Origin: Hesseltinella vesiculosa
Taxonomy: Eukaryota; Mucoromycota; Mucoromycetes; Mucorales; Cunninghamellaceae
Assembly: GCA_002104935.1 (NCBI GenBank)
Contig: MCGT01000006.1
Coordinates: 248,001-312,000, forward strand
Direction: 5' to 3'
Length of the DNA: 64,000 nucleotides
In this document: one piece after another, positions 1 through 12,600 of the stretch
Layout: every line of letters begins with the position of its first letter
Numbering within the stretch: position 1 is the stretch's first letter
Position numbers and translations under genes: made by a program
Notes under the pieces: generated by a model
Seen by the model: the letters and a program-made list of their open reading frames with translations, nothing else
What the model was told of the DNA's origin: nothing
The model's database searches: none

Positions 1-1213
1 ATAGGATCAAGTTCATCGGCAAGGCGATCGCAGTACTTCAAGAGTAACCAGAGATTAGGTCTCCCAACTTTTTTTTTTTTTTTTTTTTTTTTACCTCGAG
101 AGCTTTAGGATTGATGGGTTGGTTTGTGTTGGTAGCTTCCTGGATGTAAAGGTCGATCCAAGTGGAGAAAAGCTGAGGAGCGGCCACGTGCTCGTCCAAC
201 AATTCTTGTAAAAATGGGCCAAGGGTTGTCAATGCTGCGTGTTGCTTTTCGAGAAGCCTGGTCGGTTGTACCGAATCAAAAAAAATTGAATATCTGGCCA
301 GCATCAGGCTTTTCTATTGCGAGCTTACGCGAGGAGATAGGCCCAGCTGCAGGTGTTGTGAGGCGCCATACGGATCTTGTTTTTGGTGTAGTCTACTTCC
401 TTGATCAATGTGTCCTCAGTAGGCTGTTCTGGGCTGCTGAAAAGCAAAAAGTAGCGGTAGTTCCATGCTGAATTGTTGCGCAGGTCAAGGGTAATCATGT
501 CATCTGTGTACGTCCAATCCTGGAGCCAAAGGCTAAATCGCTTCACGACCCACTGCCTACAAAGAGTGGCAGGATAGCAGATAAAAAAATAAATAAGAGG
601 GAGGTCTAGGAGAGAGAAGATGCTTTCGTTACCGGTAAGACCAAGCGTGGTAGTTTTTGGAGTCTTCTTCCAAAATGCCGTTGATGAAGGGTATTTCTCG
701 GTCGCCATTGCCCAAGGCATCTACAATGACCTGTCGGTGGTGCCAGACTTGATAGTTTTTGACCTGATTTTCAGCAATGTCATCAAGGTAGTTGAGCTCC
801 AGCACCATGTCGGCATGGAGAGCAAAAAGGACTTGTTGACGGTATTGCCTAGTCACGGATAAACAGGGCGATCAGAACAAACGCGGTTGCCTTTTTTCGT
901 TGGCTTTTTTTTTGTGTGTATACCAGATGGTATAATGGGCAGGATTCATATCGATGATGTCGGCTGTCAGCTTCAAGACTCGTTCTGATTTTTCATTGGC
1001 TTTACACACGGCGCGAAAGTAATCCATGGCATCGGTATCTAAGTAAGAATATGTGACAGAAAAAAATGTGAACAGGTCATGTTTAAAGAGATTTGCTTTG
1101 AATTGTTTACATTCAGGAGCGTAGGCAATAGGGACTAGAGGATTGGGCCCATCATCTTGAGGAATGGGAGTGACATCGGACCATTCAGGTCGTTGGCTAT
1201 AAGGAATCTCCAT
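1..1213 (-). CDS. RAM2: Protein farnesyltransferase / geranylgeranyltransferase type I alpha subunit (partial, 3' end off window)
   Basis: Shared alpha subunit of the two CaaX prenyltransferases, which attach farnesyl or geranylgeranyl groups to Ras- and Rho-type GTPases in the cytosol. Seen: start ATG at 1211-1213 followed by MEIPYSQRPEWSDVTPIPQ, then the prenyltransferase alpha repeats with their Trp/Tyr-rich helices (NPAHYTIW, NYQVWHHRQ, NYHAWSYRQW, NNSAWNYRYF, NTCSWAYL), in the expected order over five to six exons. The last visible exon (RLADELDP) is still open at base 1, so the C-terminus lies outside the window. One intron begins GT followed directly by about 24 A (plus-strand T-run 69-92). 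The next gene on the same strand ends 148 bp upstream. Family assignment is firm; exact splice sites were judged by frame continuity. Confidence 0.9.
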
Positions 1214-1361
1214 GTTGGAAAAAAAAAAATTGGAGAAGAAAAAAAAATAGTAAGCCAGGCTGGTCGTAAATTTGAAGTAAAAGTTATGCGAGTCTGGGGC
1301 AGAGCCATTTTGGACATAGAAGTGATTTATTTATAGGTGTGTTAAGCAAAAATGACAGGGA

Positions 1362-3165
1362 TTACGAAAATTGAACAATCACAGCAGCATTCTGCAAACC
1401 TGCCTGTTGAATTTCTTGATCTAGAATGTCGATGAGCTGTTGGCGGTTGAACACCAGCTAAAAATAAAAAAAGGTCAGGTCAGCTTGTGAGGGGCAGGGC
1501 GAGGGCAGTCATGGGATCTTACTTCGAATGGTTTGCCTTGCGTTTCAGGCACACGGTTGCGAATGAATTCAAAAAGATAGCGTACAGGGTCGGTTTTCAG
1601 GAAACGGCGGATGACTCGTGAGCCATCGGCCAGACGGAATTGGATTCGGGTGGAGTTAGCCATGTCGGTAGTTTCGGGACGATTCACAGGGAGGATGGTA
1701 TCCAAGATATTGGTGGAGCCATAGGCAGGGCTGTCGTCTTCACTTTCTTCCTCTACTGTTTCTTTCAGTTCTGGGGGCTGCGATGGTGTTAGGGTGGCCG
1801 TAGAGGACGGCTGGTGAGAGTCTCCTTGCAGGGAGGCAGAGATGGCTGCGTTCAATTGTTCTTCTTCGGACATCTCCATCACGTTGGGCTAAATGAAAAT
1901 AAACATGAAGACTGAAGGTCGTCTCGCTCTCGTTTCTAATTACCTTGGGTTTTTTGTTGGCACTGGAGCGAGGTACACCAGGGGTTTTTTGTTCCATAAA
2001 CTCGGTCACTGTCGATCAAGGACAAGAAAAAGACAGTCAGCCGTCATTTGTCAATAACGAGAAACAAGAGGGTACCTTCGAGCATGAAATCTGTAGGAGA
2101 GAGCGGCTTGTCCCAGGTTTTGACAGATTCACCTAGAGTAGAAAGGAATAAAAAAAATAAGATAAGCGTTGTCGTTGAGAGATCCTAGAAGGTTACCTGT
2201 TGTGGCGTCGATGATGGCAATGTGGGGATAGTTTTTGACTGAGTACAGATTAGTGAAGCGCTGGCCATCAGGAGTAGTGTTGCCGTATTGGAGAAATAAA
2301 AAGGATTCGCGGATGATGTCTTTGATAAAAGATTCGCTCCAGAGATCACGATTGAGGATCTGGCAGGCAAATTCGGTGGGGTCTTGGATGTTGACAAGCA
2401 GCCATTTAGATTCGGAGCGGGCTTTGGACCGGGCATCTTCAAAGGAACCACGGTACATGATGTCAAAAGGTGGCCGGAAGAGGTCGGCCAGGCGTTTGGC
2501 TTTGTTGGATGAGGTGGCGGGGGAGTCGGTGGGCGAGCCGGAGCCGGAGGCCAGGGGAGAAGGTGTGGAGAGATCAGGGGAGGCGACCATCATGGACGAG
2601 TCGCCTTGGTTGAAAATGGAAGGGAGAGCATTCGGCACTTGCTGGCGTTGGCGTCGACCGCCAGCCCAAAGGTGAGCTGGGGGCACGACGCTGGTGAAGT
2701 CAAAGTCGCCTGGCCCACCCGCTAGGATATCTGTGCGAGGAGCGATAGGAGCACGCACTTCATCTGTTTCCGTTGTACGGCGGCGGCGGCCATCTTCTTG
2801 TTCTTGTAATTGCCGGGCAAGAGCTTCATCGCTGAGCATGGGGGAGTCGCCGTCGGTATCATGGGAGGCATCTTGATCCATAGCTAAGCTGCCTGCTGGA
2901 CTGGAGGATGATGTGGGGGCATCTGTGCTGAAAGGAGCCGATGATGTCAAACTGTTGCCATCGTTTTCAAGATAGAGCGAGATCGCCGCTTGGACATTTT
3001 GATCAGCAACCTACATGGATCCAAAAAAAAGGGTGATGAATGGTTGTCAATAAGGAAGTTTTTTTAATTTTGAATAGAAGCATTCTTTACTTGCAAATAA
3101 TCGCGAGCCACTTTATCAGAGGCACCAGTGATTTGCATAAAGCTTTCTACGCTGCTGTCACTCAT
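1362..3165 (-). CDS. UBX-domain p97/Cdc48 adaptor with UBA-like, UAS, UIM and UBX domains (Ubx5/UBXN7 type)
   Basis: Ubiquitin-binding adaptor predicted to recruit Cdc48/p97 to ubiquitinated substrates. About 490 aa over six exons (3091-3165, 2197-3010, 2076-2132, 1944-2008, 1523-1888, 1362-1457), whose total is a multiple of three. Domains in order: N-terminal UBA-like helix region (residues about 1-45, ESFMQITGASDKVARDYLQ), a Ser/Asp-rich linker with DEALARQLQEQE, a thioredoxin-like UAS domain (about 175-295, FDIMYRGSFEDARSKARSE onward), a UIM (SEEEQLNAAISASLQ) and a C-terminal UBX domain (TRIQFRLADGSRVIRRF to the stop). The start is the first ATG ahead of the UBA-like domain and follows a T/A-rich leader. 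The domain order matches yeast Ubx5 and human UBXN7; which of these is the true orthologue is inference. Confidence 0.92.
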
Positions 3166-3588
3166 GCTGTAAAAAATTGGACGATTGCGTAAAAAAGAAT
3201 GGAATGAAAGAGGAAAAAACAAAAAACAAAAAAATAGGATCGCCCGACAACGCGTAGCCGGCCGTTTTGAGTCTCTCTTTTTTTCTTGTACCCAAGGTTG
3301 CACAGACTTCCACGTGGTAGTAAAAATAGTCAGTTTCTACATCATTTTTTTTGGGGAAGAACATATGAAGATGGACCCTTTTTAAAGCGCACATACCAAG
3401 TGAGAAAACGCAAAGAGAGCAAAAAAAAAAAAAAAAAAAAACGTGACAAATTTAAGCTGACGCAACAAAAGAAAGGAGCGCACGTCCACTGTGTTCTCCG
3501 CCCTTTTTCCCATTTTTTTGGTCTTTCACCGCTTTTTTTTAATTTTCCTCTCTCTTTTTTTCTTTCTTTTTCTTTTGCAACTTAAATC

Positions 3589-5113
3589 ATGGCGTTGAAG
3601 GTCCATCCCTCGAATTTGCTCACGTTTACTCGTAAGTGACATGCGAGTGACGAGTATAAAATTGCTATCCTAACGCTCATCCTTTTATCATCCTTTTTTT
3701 TTTTTTTTTTTTAGGCCCATTGACAGAAGTGACCAAGGAAACATTGGTGGTGACGAATGACACGGACGAGCATGTCATCTTTAAAATCAAGACCACTGCT
3801 CCTAGACAATATTGTGTACGTCCTAACGCTGGTCGTGTTGACCCTCATTCGCAAGTCGAAGTCCAAGGTAGAAGAATTTCCGTCCTACGTTTTGAACCCA
3901 ACTATTCGCCTCTCACCTTTATTTTTTGTTTGTCCCAAAAGTTATCCTGCAGCCTTTCAAACAAGAACCTCCTTTGGATTATCGTTGCAAGGATAAGTTT
4001 TTGGTACAAAGCTGCGTGGACCCTAAAGATACCAGTCTGTCTCTGGTCGATACGGTAAATGAAAAAAAAAAAAAAAAACGGACGTGTCAAATGGCAAAAG
4101 CCAGGCTCATGGGCTTTTTCTTCTTCATCACTGTCAGTGGACAATGCTTGAAAGCACCCAATCCGGGTCTATTCATCAACATAAAATCAAGTGTGCATTT
4201 ATTGGCGAGGTAGATCCTGAGAAGCCAAAGGTAAGAACAAGAGAGACACGACAAGTGACGCCGATGCTTCAGCTTATGGATGCCGTCCATTTTCTTCTGT
4301 CATCAGACTGTAGACCAAGAAGTACCCAATGTCCAATCAGAAGCCATTTCCCAGGTGGAAGCTGAGGCAATTCCACAGCCAGAAATTTCTGTGCAACCTC
4401 GACAGCTGAATATCACGACAGCTGCACTTGAAGCCACTTCGCCATCACTCACCACCGCCGTCGCCGGAGATTTCAATGGCAACCCCAAGGAATTGGCGCA
4501 GCCCAAGGATGCTGTTTCACCTCTCGACGCTGTTGTGCCTCCTCCTCTCCCTGTCCATGGCATCAGCGACGCGGCTGTTGCTGTCGCCCAAATCGAGCCC
4601 TCCATCCAGGCGAAGGAAGTCAAGCCCAATACCGCTCCACCGTCTGGATTGCCCGACAAGCAGCTGCCCCCTGCCAATCCCCCCACGACCACGGCTGCTG
4701 CTGTTGCAACCAAGGTGGACCCTACCCATCTCCTTTCCTCCACTCTAGCCGATGGCTCGGCCACCGACACGAGCAAGACCGAAATCGAAGTACCGGCATC
4801 GTTTACCGCTCAGTATGAAAAGGAAATCAACGGTTTGAAACAGCAATTGTCTTCGGCCAACAACACCATCACCAGCTTGCGATCGGAATTGACCCAAATC
4901 AAGCAGGATTCCGAGTTACGATCTCGACATGTCAACAGCGCTGAGCCGCTGTCGCCCATGGCCAAGAAATTGGCCCCCAATGCTTTGCCTTTGGATGCTG
5001 TTCATCAACATTTGGCTCAGCTGCAAAAGCCAAGACCGGTGGAAGGCTACCCTCCTCAAGTGGTGGCTGCTATCAGCTTGGCGATTTTCCTTGTCACCTA
5101 CTTGTTCTTTTAA
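3589..5113 (+). CDS. VAMP-associated protein (VAP/Scs2-type), MSP domain plus C-terminal membrane anchor
   Basis: ER tail-anchored protein that binds FFAT-motif partners at membrane contact sites. Five exons; about 400 aa. Exon 1 (3589-3631) ends in a split Arg codon, and the second begins at 3715 after a T-tract acceptor. MSP domain at residues about 5-130, with the typical FKIKTTAPRQYCVRPNAG stretch and later QHKIKCAFIGEVD. Then comes a long Pro/Ala/Thr/Val-rich linker, a coiled coil (EKEINGLKQQLSSANNTITS) and a single C-terminal hydrophobic anchor (VVAAISLAIFLVTYLFF) ending at the stop, the classic VAP architecture. The linker of roughly 130 residues is longer than in human VAPs and is the only unusual part. 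Stands alone between two minus-strand genes. Confidence 0.93.
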
Positions 5114-5596
5114 TGCCTTTCCTTCCTGTCTTTCTGTATTCTCTCCTCCTCGCCCTTCTCTTTCCCCTTCACGTAGCATACTTTATTTTTTTTACTAGAA
5201 AAGAGAAATGAAAAAGATTACCCTTGCTTCACTTGACATGACGATGGGACAAAAAAAAGAGCGATCGTTGATGTAACATTCTTGAAACAGGGACACGTGT
5301 GGATTTGGGGGGGTCAAAGAAAAAGGGGAGAAAATGCAAACTTTCTTTCAACAGTAATTTTTTTTATTCTTTCTCACGACTGACAAAAAGGGTCAGACAA
5401 ATTGTCTTTCAAGATGACAAGGGCTTTCATGGAGTGGAAATTACCACATGTGGGTAAATGAAAAGGGAAACAAAATAGAAAGCAAACAAACAAAGAAAAA
5501 AAAAACAGCCTCGGAAAAGTCAAATTTGGCCATGCTGTTTGGGGGAGAACCCAAGGTCCACTTTTTTATTCATGTCTAAACCGACAGGGCGGCGTT
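5114..5596. other. Convergent intergenic stretch, no gene seen
   Basis: 483 bp between the 3' ends of the VAP gene (plus) and the tRNA thiolase gene (minus). It is A/T-rich with scattered A and T runs that could serve as cleavage/polyadenylation regions for both. No ORF with coding character and no RNA gene was recognised. Confidence 0.6.
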
Positions 5597-6727
5597 CTAA
5601 TAGGCTGGGGTGACACTGTCAATGAGACCACTGCCGAGACACCAGTCATCAAGCCAGACGACTACCTGTTGCCCACTAGCAATGGCGCGCACGGGCTCTT
5701 GGAAAGTGATGCGATGACGTTGATGATCGTCCACGTCGAGCAAGGCAGGCACTGGGTCTTGGCGATAGCGGACTTGGGCCATGACGTTGATCTTCGTTGG
5801 TCGGAATGTGTGGATCCAGGTCCAATTTGTGGCAGTGCAGGCGCGATGGAACAGCTGGGGGTGCTTGGATCCAGGCACGCAAACCAGAGTATTGGAAGTC
5901 AGGTCTTTTTGTGCAACAAACCATTTGTGAGGACCATGATGGATGCGCGCCGCCTGACCAATGGTGTAGCCAAACAATCCGCGGTGCTCCCCAATCACTC
6001 GACCCGTCTCCAGATCCACAGCCGGGCCACATGGCTGGTCAATGTACTGTTCCAAAAAGCTCGCAAACTTGCGATGCTGACCAACAAAACAGATGCCGTA
6101 GCTTTCCTTTTTCGACGCCACCTTGGTCAGACCCAGATCGCTTGCCAGTTGCTTGACATGTTGCTTGTCTGTGATGTTGCCCAACGGGAAAATGGCTCGC
6201 TGCAGTGCCTGGTGGGGCACCGTCGAGAGATAGTAGGATTGATCCTTGTTCCGTTCCCGACCGCGCAGCAGTCGTCCTTCACCATCCGTTCGACAGTAAT
6301 GACCGGTCGCTAGCCAGCTATCTGAGGGTATCTTGTTCAGCAGCGAACCAAATTTGATGTGCTGGTTGCAGAGAACATCTGGGTTGGGAGTCAGGCCAGC
6401 TGCATAGGTGTCGAGGGTGTCTTGGAAAACTTGATGCCAATAATCTTTGACAAAATCCACTTGTTGACATGGGATCTGCAGATGTTGGCACACGGATTGC
6501 ACATCCTTCCAATCTTCTTCGCTTGGGCACACGCCCCGTTCATCGCGGGTGTCCCAGTTTTTCATATAGATCGCTTCGACATTGTACCCTTGTTGCTGTA
6601 GCAACGCCGCCGACACACTTGAATCCACCCCACCTGACATGGCCATCACAACCCGATCGCCTGGCTTTGGTAGCCGGTGCTGGCTTTGTCGTTGGATCTT
6701 CAAGTTCTGCCATAGAGATCGTAGCAT
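5597..6727 (-). CDS. SLM3: Mitochondrial tRNA-specific 2-thiouridylase (MnmA/TRMU family)
   Basis: Single-exon gene, 376 aa. Enzyme that thiolates U34 of mitochondrial tRNAs for Lys, Glu and Gln, using sulfur relayed from a cysteine desulfurase. Seen: PP-loop ATP pyrophosphatase motif VVMAMSGGVDSSVSAALLQ near residue 30, then GYNVEAIYMKNWD, NPDVLCNQHIKFG with the first catalytic Cys, ATGHYCRT, RDQ-like KDQSYYLS, and SYGICFVGQH with the second catalytic Cys, all as in bacterial MnmA. The short basic N-terminus (LRSLWQNLKIQRQSQHR) fits a mitochondrial presequence. The chosen start lies 48 codons inside a longer open frame. The upstream part is a low-complexity Lys run and the ATG at 6725-6727 gives the normal family length. 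Fungal orthologue is Slm3/Mtu1. Confidence 0.94.
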   Translation of the reverse strand: MLRSLWQNLKIQRQSQHRLPKPGDRVVMAMSGGVDSSVSAALLQQQGYNVEAIYMKNWDTRDERGVCPSEEDWKDVQSVCQHLQIPCQQVDFVKDYWHQVFQDTLDTYAAGLTPNPDVLCNQHIKFGSLLNKIPSDSWLATGHYCRTDGEGRLLRGRERNKDQSYYLSTVPHQALQRAIFPLGNITDKQHVKQLASDLGLTKVASKKESYGICFVGQHRKFASFLEQYIDQPCGPAVDLETGRVIGEHRGLFGYTIGQAARIHHGPHKWFVAQKDLTSNTLVCVPGSKHPQLFHRACTATNWTWIHTFRPTKINVMAQVRYRQDPVPALLDVDDHQRHRITFQEPVRAIASGQQVVVWLDDWCLGSGLIDSVTPAY

Positions 6728-7291
6728 CGCACCATGAACATCAAAGAGCAATAAAAAATGATCAGGTAAACAATCAACCGCAGAAAAAAAAGATGGCCAG
6801 GGCGGACTTTTTGCCGACAATTTTTTTTTTTTTTTTGGTTGTGCTTCCTTCTCAAGCACTGACCGTGTCACGTGAACTTTTTATTCTAATTTTTTTTTTG
6901 TAGTTTTTTGAAAAGAAAGGTGATGTTTTCCTTTAATATGTCTCAAAAAAGTAAAATCCCAATCCTTTTTTTTTTTGTTTGCAAGCTGACATGAGGGGTA
7001 AATGATACCATCAGCAGCTCCCAATGAACAAAGTTTCAAAAAGGACAGCAAAGGCTTTTTTACTTGTTTCATGTTTTTGTCACATACACTTTATTGGGCA
7101 ACTTTTTCCGTCCTCCCCCCCTCTCCCCCTTTCTTGATCCCCCCAAATCAGGTAAGTATATAAAAACCCTCCAAACACTCACCTGTTTTTCCATCTTCTT
7201 CCTCTCTTTTCTTCTTTTTTCCTTATACCCCAACTTTTTGCTAAAGAGACTCTCTTTCTTAATTCTCCCTCCTTTTTTTATTGGATAGAAA
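6728..7291. promoter_or_regulatory. Divergent promoter region between tRNA thiolase and HAL-type kinase genes
   Basis: 564 bp separating two divergently transcribed starts (6727 minus, 7292 plus). It contains pyrimidine-rich stretches on the plus strand just ahead of the kinase start and a TATATAAAA box at 7157-7165, about 130 bp upstream of the kinase ATG. No additional coding sequence is supported; short open frames here are made of homopolymer runs. Confidence 0.5.
7157..7165 (+). promoter_or_regulatory. TATA-box-like element upstream of the kinase gene
   Basis: Sequence TATATAAAA, followed by a C/T-rich leader up to the ATG at 7292. Position and orientation suit the kinase gene; function is inferred from sequence only. 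Confidence 0.4.
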
Positions 7292-9059
7292 ATGCTAACG
7301 ATCAATACCAAAGGCTTTATTACACCCGATCCCGCAAACATGCCTCCACCCATCATCTCCCAAACGGTAGCCAGCCACAGACACCTTCATTCCAACGATA
7401 CCAGCGTTGTCGACGTCATTGAACTGACCAAACGATTACAGCTTACCGTTTCTAAATCCAGGCGTCGTTCTTGGCAAAAGCCTAGTCTTTCTTCCCTTGT
7501 CTCCTCCTCTACCTCCTCCTCCTCGTCTTCCTGTCACAGCCCCATCAGCCCTGGCCGACAAAGTCCGTCGTTGCCACAGCAGTTTGTCTTCAAACGCCCT
7601 GAATACAATGATTCGTTCCATCAAACTCACTTTCACCACGTCGCTTCCACCTCGTCCAATTATTCCCTGTTTGATCGCCTGTTTCTAACCGAGCCTACCC
7701 CATCCCCTAGTATCTCTCCATCGGCCCAGTCCCCACCCAAAACTGCAGCGGATTTTTCTTTTGGCAACCAGTTCCATCATGACTTGGCTTCTCGCTATGG
7801 CAAATGGGGTAAGGCAACACTCACAAAAAAAAAAAAATGATGTCAGAGCGTCATTAAAAAAAATGGATGGGCACGTTGAGGTTTTTTTTTTTCTCCTGGA
7901 CGCTTGCATAAAAAAAAAAAATCGCGCACAAGCTCCGCATTAAAATGCCTCAAACCCATTTTGCCTAAAAAAAAAAAACTCATCTCCTTAATTTTCTTAG
8001 GTCGTTTTGTGGGCAAAGGTGCGGGTGGTTCTGTCCGTCTGATCCAACGTAAGAACGACCACACCGTCCTGGCTGTCAAACAATTCCGAAAACGTCTACC
8101 CCATGAAACCGAAAAGGACTACATCAAAAAAGTCACGGCTGAATTTTGCATTGGCTCCACACTGCATCACCCAAATGTCATTGCCACTTTGGATATGGTT
8201 CAAGATCACGACGCCTTTTATCAAGTGATGGAGTATGCTCCGAATGATCTCTTCAACATTGTCATGAGCGGCATGATGTCGCGTGAAGAAATCGCTTGCT
8301 GTTGGCGTCAATTGCTCCACGGTCTCCACTACCTGCATGAAACCATGGGCATTGCCCACCGGGATCTGAAATTGGACAATGTAATTAAAACTCCTCCTCC
8401 TCTTCACCAGACTCATCTTTTTTTTTTTAATAGTTGGTGCTTGACAACCAAGGCATTTTAAAAATCATTGATTTCGGCTGCAGTACTGTCTTCAAGTATC
8501 CTTTTGAAAACAATGTCCATCTGACCAAAGGTACGCAAAAAAAAAACGGAAGAACATAAAATAAATCGCTCATTTTTTTTCAATCTCAGGCGTCTACGGG
8601 TCTGATCCTTATATTGCCCCTGAGCAATATACCCAACCAAAATACGACCCTCGGCTTTCAGACTTGTGGTCTTGTGGTGTTATTTTTATTTGCATGACGA
8701 TGCGACGGTTCCCATGGCGACTCCCACGACTGTGTGACAAGAGCTTCAAGAGATTTGTCCAACATCGTGAGATCCTGAAAGCCATTCCCAAAGAGGCTCG
8801 CCCTGCCTTGTCTGGTCTGTTAAATTGGGACCCAAAGCACCGTTGGACTCTTTCCCAGCTACTCGATGATGACTGGGTCAAATCCATTGATGTGTGCACT
8901 CTAGAAGAGCCCGGCCACCATCACGTTCACCACGTTGCCACCGCTGCCCAAGACAGCCACAGGGATAACTTGGTGTTGATGACTTCGGAGCCTCCTGGTC
9001 TCGTTGCTGAAAAAGAACGCCGGCGCTCATTGCAATCCAACCCCATTGGCATTTTTTAA
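7292..9059 (+). CDS. Serine/threonine protein kinase, HAL4/HRK1/NPR1 family
   Basis: Fungal-specific kinase of the group that controls plasma-membrane ion and nutrient transporters. About 490 aa in four exons (roughly 7292-7806, 8001-8380, 8434-8531, 8590-9059). The N-terminal 170 residues are Ser/Pro-rich and disordered. The kinase domain follows: Gly-rich loop [17 protein letters not shown]-type Lys in LAVKQFRKR, catalytic loop [19 protein letters not shown], and an activation segment [14 protein letters not shown]. The family hallmark is [19 protein letters not shown], close to the corresponding segment of Hrk1/Hal4-type kinases. The alternative, a generic CAMK-like kinase, is less likely given that segment. 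The first intron is very rich in A-runs. The next gene downstream on the same strand is a CSC1-type channel. Confidence 0.9.
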
Positions 9060-9616
9060 TCTTCAACATGTACTTTATTTTTATCCCGCTCTTTCTATCC
9101 TTTATACCAACGCTCGCATCCTTTTTGTAAAAATAAAAAAGAAAGAAAAAAGAACCCCTCAATTCGGTTCAAGTCTTGCCAAGGGGAGAAAGCAGGTTTT
9201 TTTTTTAGGAGACTTTTTTTTTATTGCTTCTTACACGGATGGGAAGACGAAAGAAAGATAATAAAGAAACAATAGGAACATGATCATTCGTTCAAATCCG
9301 AACCAGCATTCCACTCTCAATTTTCCTTGGACATATCCACTTTTGAAGTTCCCATCCTCCTCTTTTTCATGATCCCTCCAACAGCTACAAAATAGAATAC
9401 CTCCTTAATCAGGGGAAGCGTGTCACCTTTTTTTTTTTTTTTTTTTCCACTGACGTTCCTCTTCTTCTTCTTCTTCTTCTTCTTTAATTTGTCATTGCTG
9501 TTGAGCTAAAAGAAGAAGACGCTGAGATCCAGCCATTGTTTTTAAATTTGTAGTTGGCGATATAGTTGGTGACATTGGCCGTCCATTTTTAAAGCTGCAG
9601 TTATTTTTCTTTCTCC
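9060..9616. other. Intergenic stretch with CTT microsatellite
   Basis: 557 bp between the kinase stop and the channel start. It holds an A-rich 3' flank of the kinase, a T-run near 9429-9446 and a (CTT)8-type microsatellite. No coding exon was recognised. Confidence 0.6.
9461..9485 (+). repeat. CTT trinucleotide microsatellite
   Basis: About eight uninterrupted CTT units, located some 130 bp upstream of the channel gene start. Confidence 0.9.
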
Positions 9617-12600
9617 ATGGCAACCATCGAGACGGCTTATTACGTCCCCACACTACTTGGTCTCACCACAACATTTTGTATATCATGTGGTCTTACATTT
9701 GCCTGCATCGTTGATTTTGAAATTTTTAGAAACACAAAATTTATGCAGTGTCTCTTCAATCCTCGATCTCGTTTAACCAGGTTCGATTTTTTTTTGATTT
9801 CCGCGCGCCTTTTTTCTTATCTTCTGTGTTTGTTAGACAAGCAGCACCTGTTCTACCCAAAAAACCACTGTCGTGGCTCATTCACTCCTTCCAACTAGAC
9901 GAAGACTACTTTGTAAAAAATGTCGGTCTTGACGCCACCATGCATCTACGATTTTTACGCATGGCCGTCCAGTTTTTTTTGTTGCAATGTCTTGTGATCT
10001 GCCCCATTCTTCTCGCCCTCCATTGGCATCGCGGCATCATATCTTGGCCCCAAGAACAAGTCTCCTCCTGGGACATTGACAATTTGGATGAATTCCACAG
10101 CAACTCGACTTTGTACCTGCTGTCCATCGCCAACGTTCCCAATCGCCAGCCCATCGTCTGGGTCCATGTCATTCTACTGTATTTTATTTCGCTCTCCTGG
10201 CTTTGGCTCCTGTTTGTCAACTACTGGCACCACCTCTCTTTACTACAAGCTCAACCATCCACCTCCATGGAACCCACACGCATCTCCACCAGCTCAGCTG
10301 TCTCTTCAGCCGCTCATCAAACACTACCTCCAGCTTCGTCGCTTCCCCACTCTATCCACCATCGCTCCTTACTTGTCACCAATATTCCACACGGCATGCG
10401 CCATCCTGATACCCTCCGCCAGTATTTTGCAAGCATCCACATCGGCTCTGTCGCCTCCGTCACCATGGTGTATCAGTCTGCCAGCCAGTTTCTCGATTGC
10501 GCCCTGAAGCAGCGCCAGCAATGGATCGATCGACTCGAACGCCACCTGATCTGCCTTGCCCGCCGCCTTCTCTGTGTTTCTCCGGACCTCAAGCTCAAGC
10601 CATTTCCTTGGGCCGACCTTGTCACCCTGCTCCAACAAGCCAACGTGCCATTCCAAAATCTGCCGGTCTGGCTCGGCGATCTGCGACTGCTGGATCAAGA
10701 AATTCTGCGTCTGCGCCAACCTGGCCTGTCTCCTGAATATTACAAACCCACTAGCACTGCATTTGTCACCTTTGAGTAATTGTCCCTGGCAACCCTTGGC
10801 GTTTTTTTTTTAATGCCAACACTCACCGTGTTCTCCTTTTTTTTTTTTTTTTCTTGACGACACTTTAGATCGGCACAGACCGCCCATATTTGTGCTCAGG
10901 CCGTAACAAGTAGTAAACCAGGTGTGCTTGAAACCTCACTTGCTCCTGAACCCAGAGACATTGTCTGGTCAGCTCTGCTACGCCTCGGACGCAAGGACAA
11001 ACTAGTCGGCCGTATGCGCTACACCGTGGTCTTTTGTGCTGTCTGGTACGTTGCCTCGTCCCCTTTGTTTCGATGCCATGCATGAACAGGGGTAGCTGAT
11101 TTTTTTTTTCCCCGTGCTAGGTCCTTGACAGTGTTTTGGTTATTTCCAATCTCATTCATTTTGGGCCTGACCTCGATCGAGTCGCTGTCACAGCATTTTG
11201 GCTTTCTGCGCTATTTTATGGATGCTTCGCCCTTGGTGCATTCGTTTACGCAGAACATCCTACCCACATTTTTGGTCACCATCTTTATCTCGCTGCTCCC
11301 TTGGATCTTGATGGGTAAGCGACGCCTTCATTGGAAAAAAAAAATAGACTGGAGAGCCCGTCTACTCACCTCTGTGCTTCTCATGTGGCGTGTGGCCATT
11401 AGAAATATCCAAACAGCAAGATTTTATGTCTTATTCCGAGTTGGAAGACTCTGTGCTCGGCCGCTATTACCGATTTGCCATTTTCAATGTCGTGATTGTA
11501 TTTTTACTCGGTACCTCCTTCTTGTCAAGCTTGCTGGACCTGCTGTACGAACCCACCAAGATTACGCAGTTGCTGGCCAAGTCGCTGCCCCAGGGCGCCA
11601 ATTTTTTTCTCAACTACATCCTGTTCAACTCCGCCACACATGGCCTGGAACTGCTACAAATCGGCTCGCAGCTGTTTGGCCACCTGATCCTCACCATGCC
11701 CTTTGTCGCCAATACCCCACGCAAACTCCTCCGACGAACACTGCCATGGTCCTTTCCATTTTATTACTACTACCCATCTCACATCCTCATCTTGGTCATC
11801 GCCATCACTTATTCTGTCATCCAGCCCATGATCCTGATCTTTGCCCTGTTCTACTTCTCACTCGCCTTGGTCGTTTATCGCCATCAGTACGCTTTTTGCT
11901 ACGTCCGCCGGTACGAGACCTGTGGTTCACGTCACTACCGCCGCGTTGCCAGCTACTCTTCCGACGGCCTCCTCATTTTCCAGCTCACCATGGTCGGCCT
12001 GCTGTACCTCAAAGGCGTGCTACCGGCCGCCACCGCCGTGCTTCCCCTGATCATCTTCACCGTCTGGGCAAAAATCCGCCTATCGCGTCTCTTCCATCAG
12101 CGAACCAAATACCCATTTGTTGGTCATTGGCCGTCCTTGACTTCCGACCCAGCTGACAATATGTCCGACCGCGCTAGCCATGCCGGCTCCACCGCACCTT
12201 CCACAGCCTCCGACAACGACGCCGGCTCTACCGCCTGGACGTTCACTACGAAACTAGACGGTGTACCCCTGCCTCCTCAGCACCATCGCATCTTCTTTCT
12301 CTCGCCTTTGCTCCACTGGTTGGATGATATTTGGAAAGTGTCGTATGTCATGACCTGGTGGAAGCGTGGCCGGTACGACGCTGACCAATCAAACGACCAC
12401 ATTGCCTGGGATGTCACAAACACCACCCTTAATTCTGCCTCCAGTGTTGGCAATGATGACATTCACAGCACGAACAGCGATGTCGAACCTCTGCCCCTTA
12501 TCAACAAAGAAAAACAGCCCCATCGTACCTCCCACTCCCACGTCTCCATCTCCCGCCGCCACGACGCCACCGCCATTGATATCCCTCATGACAATGCACC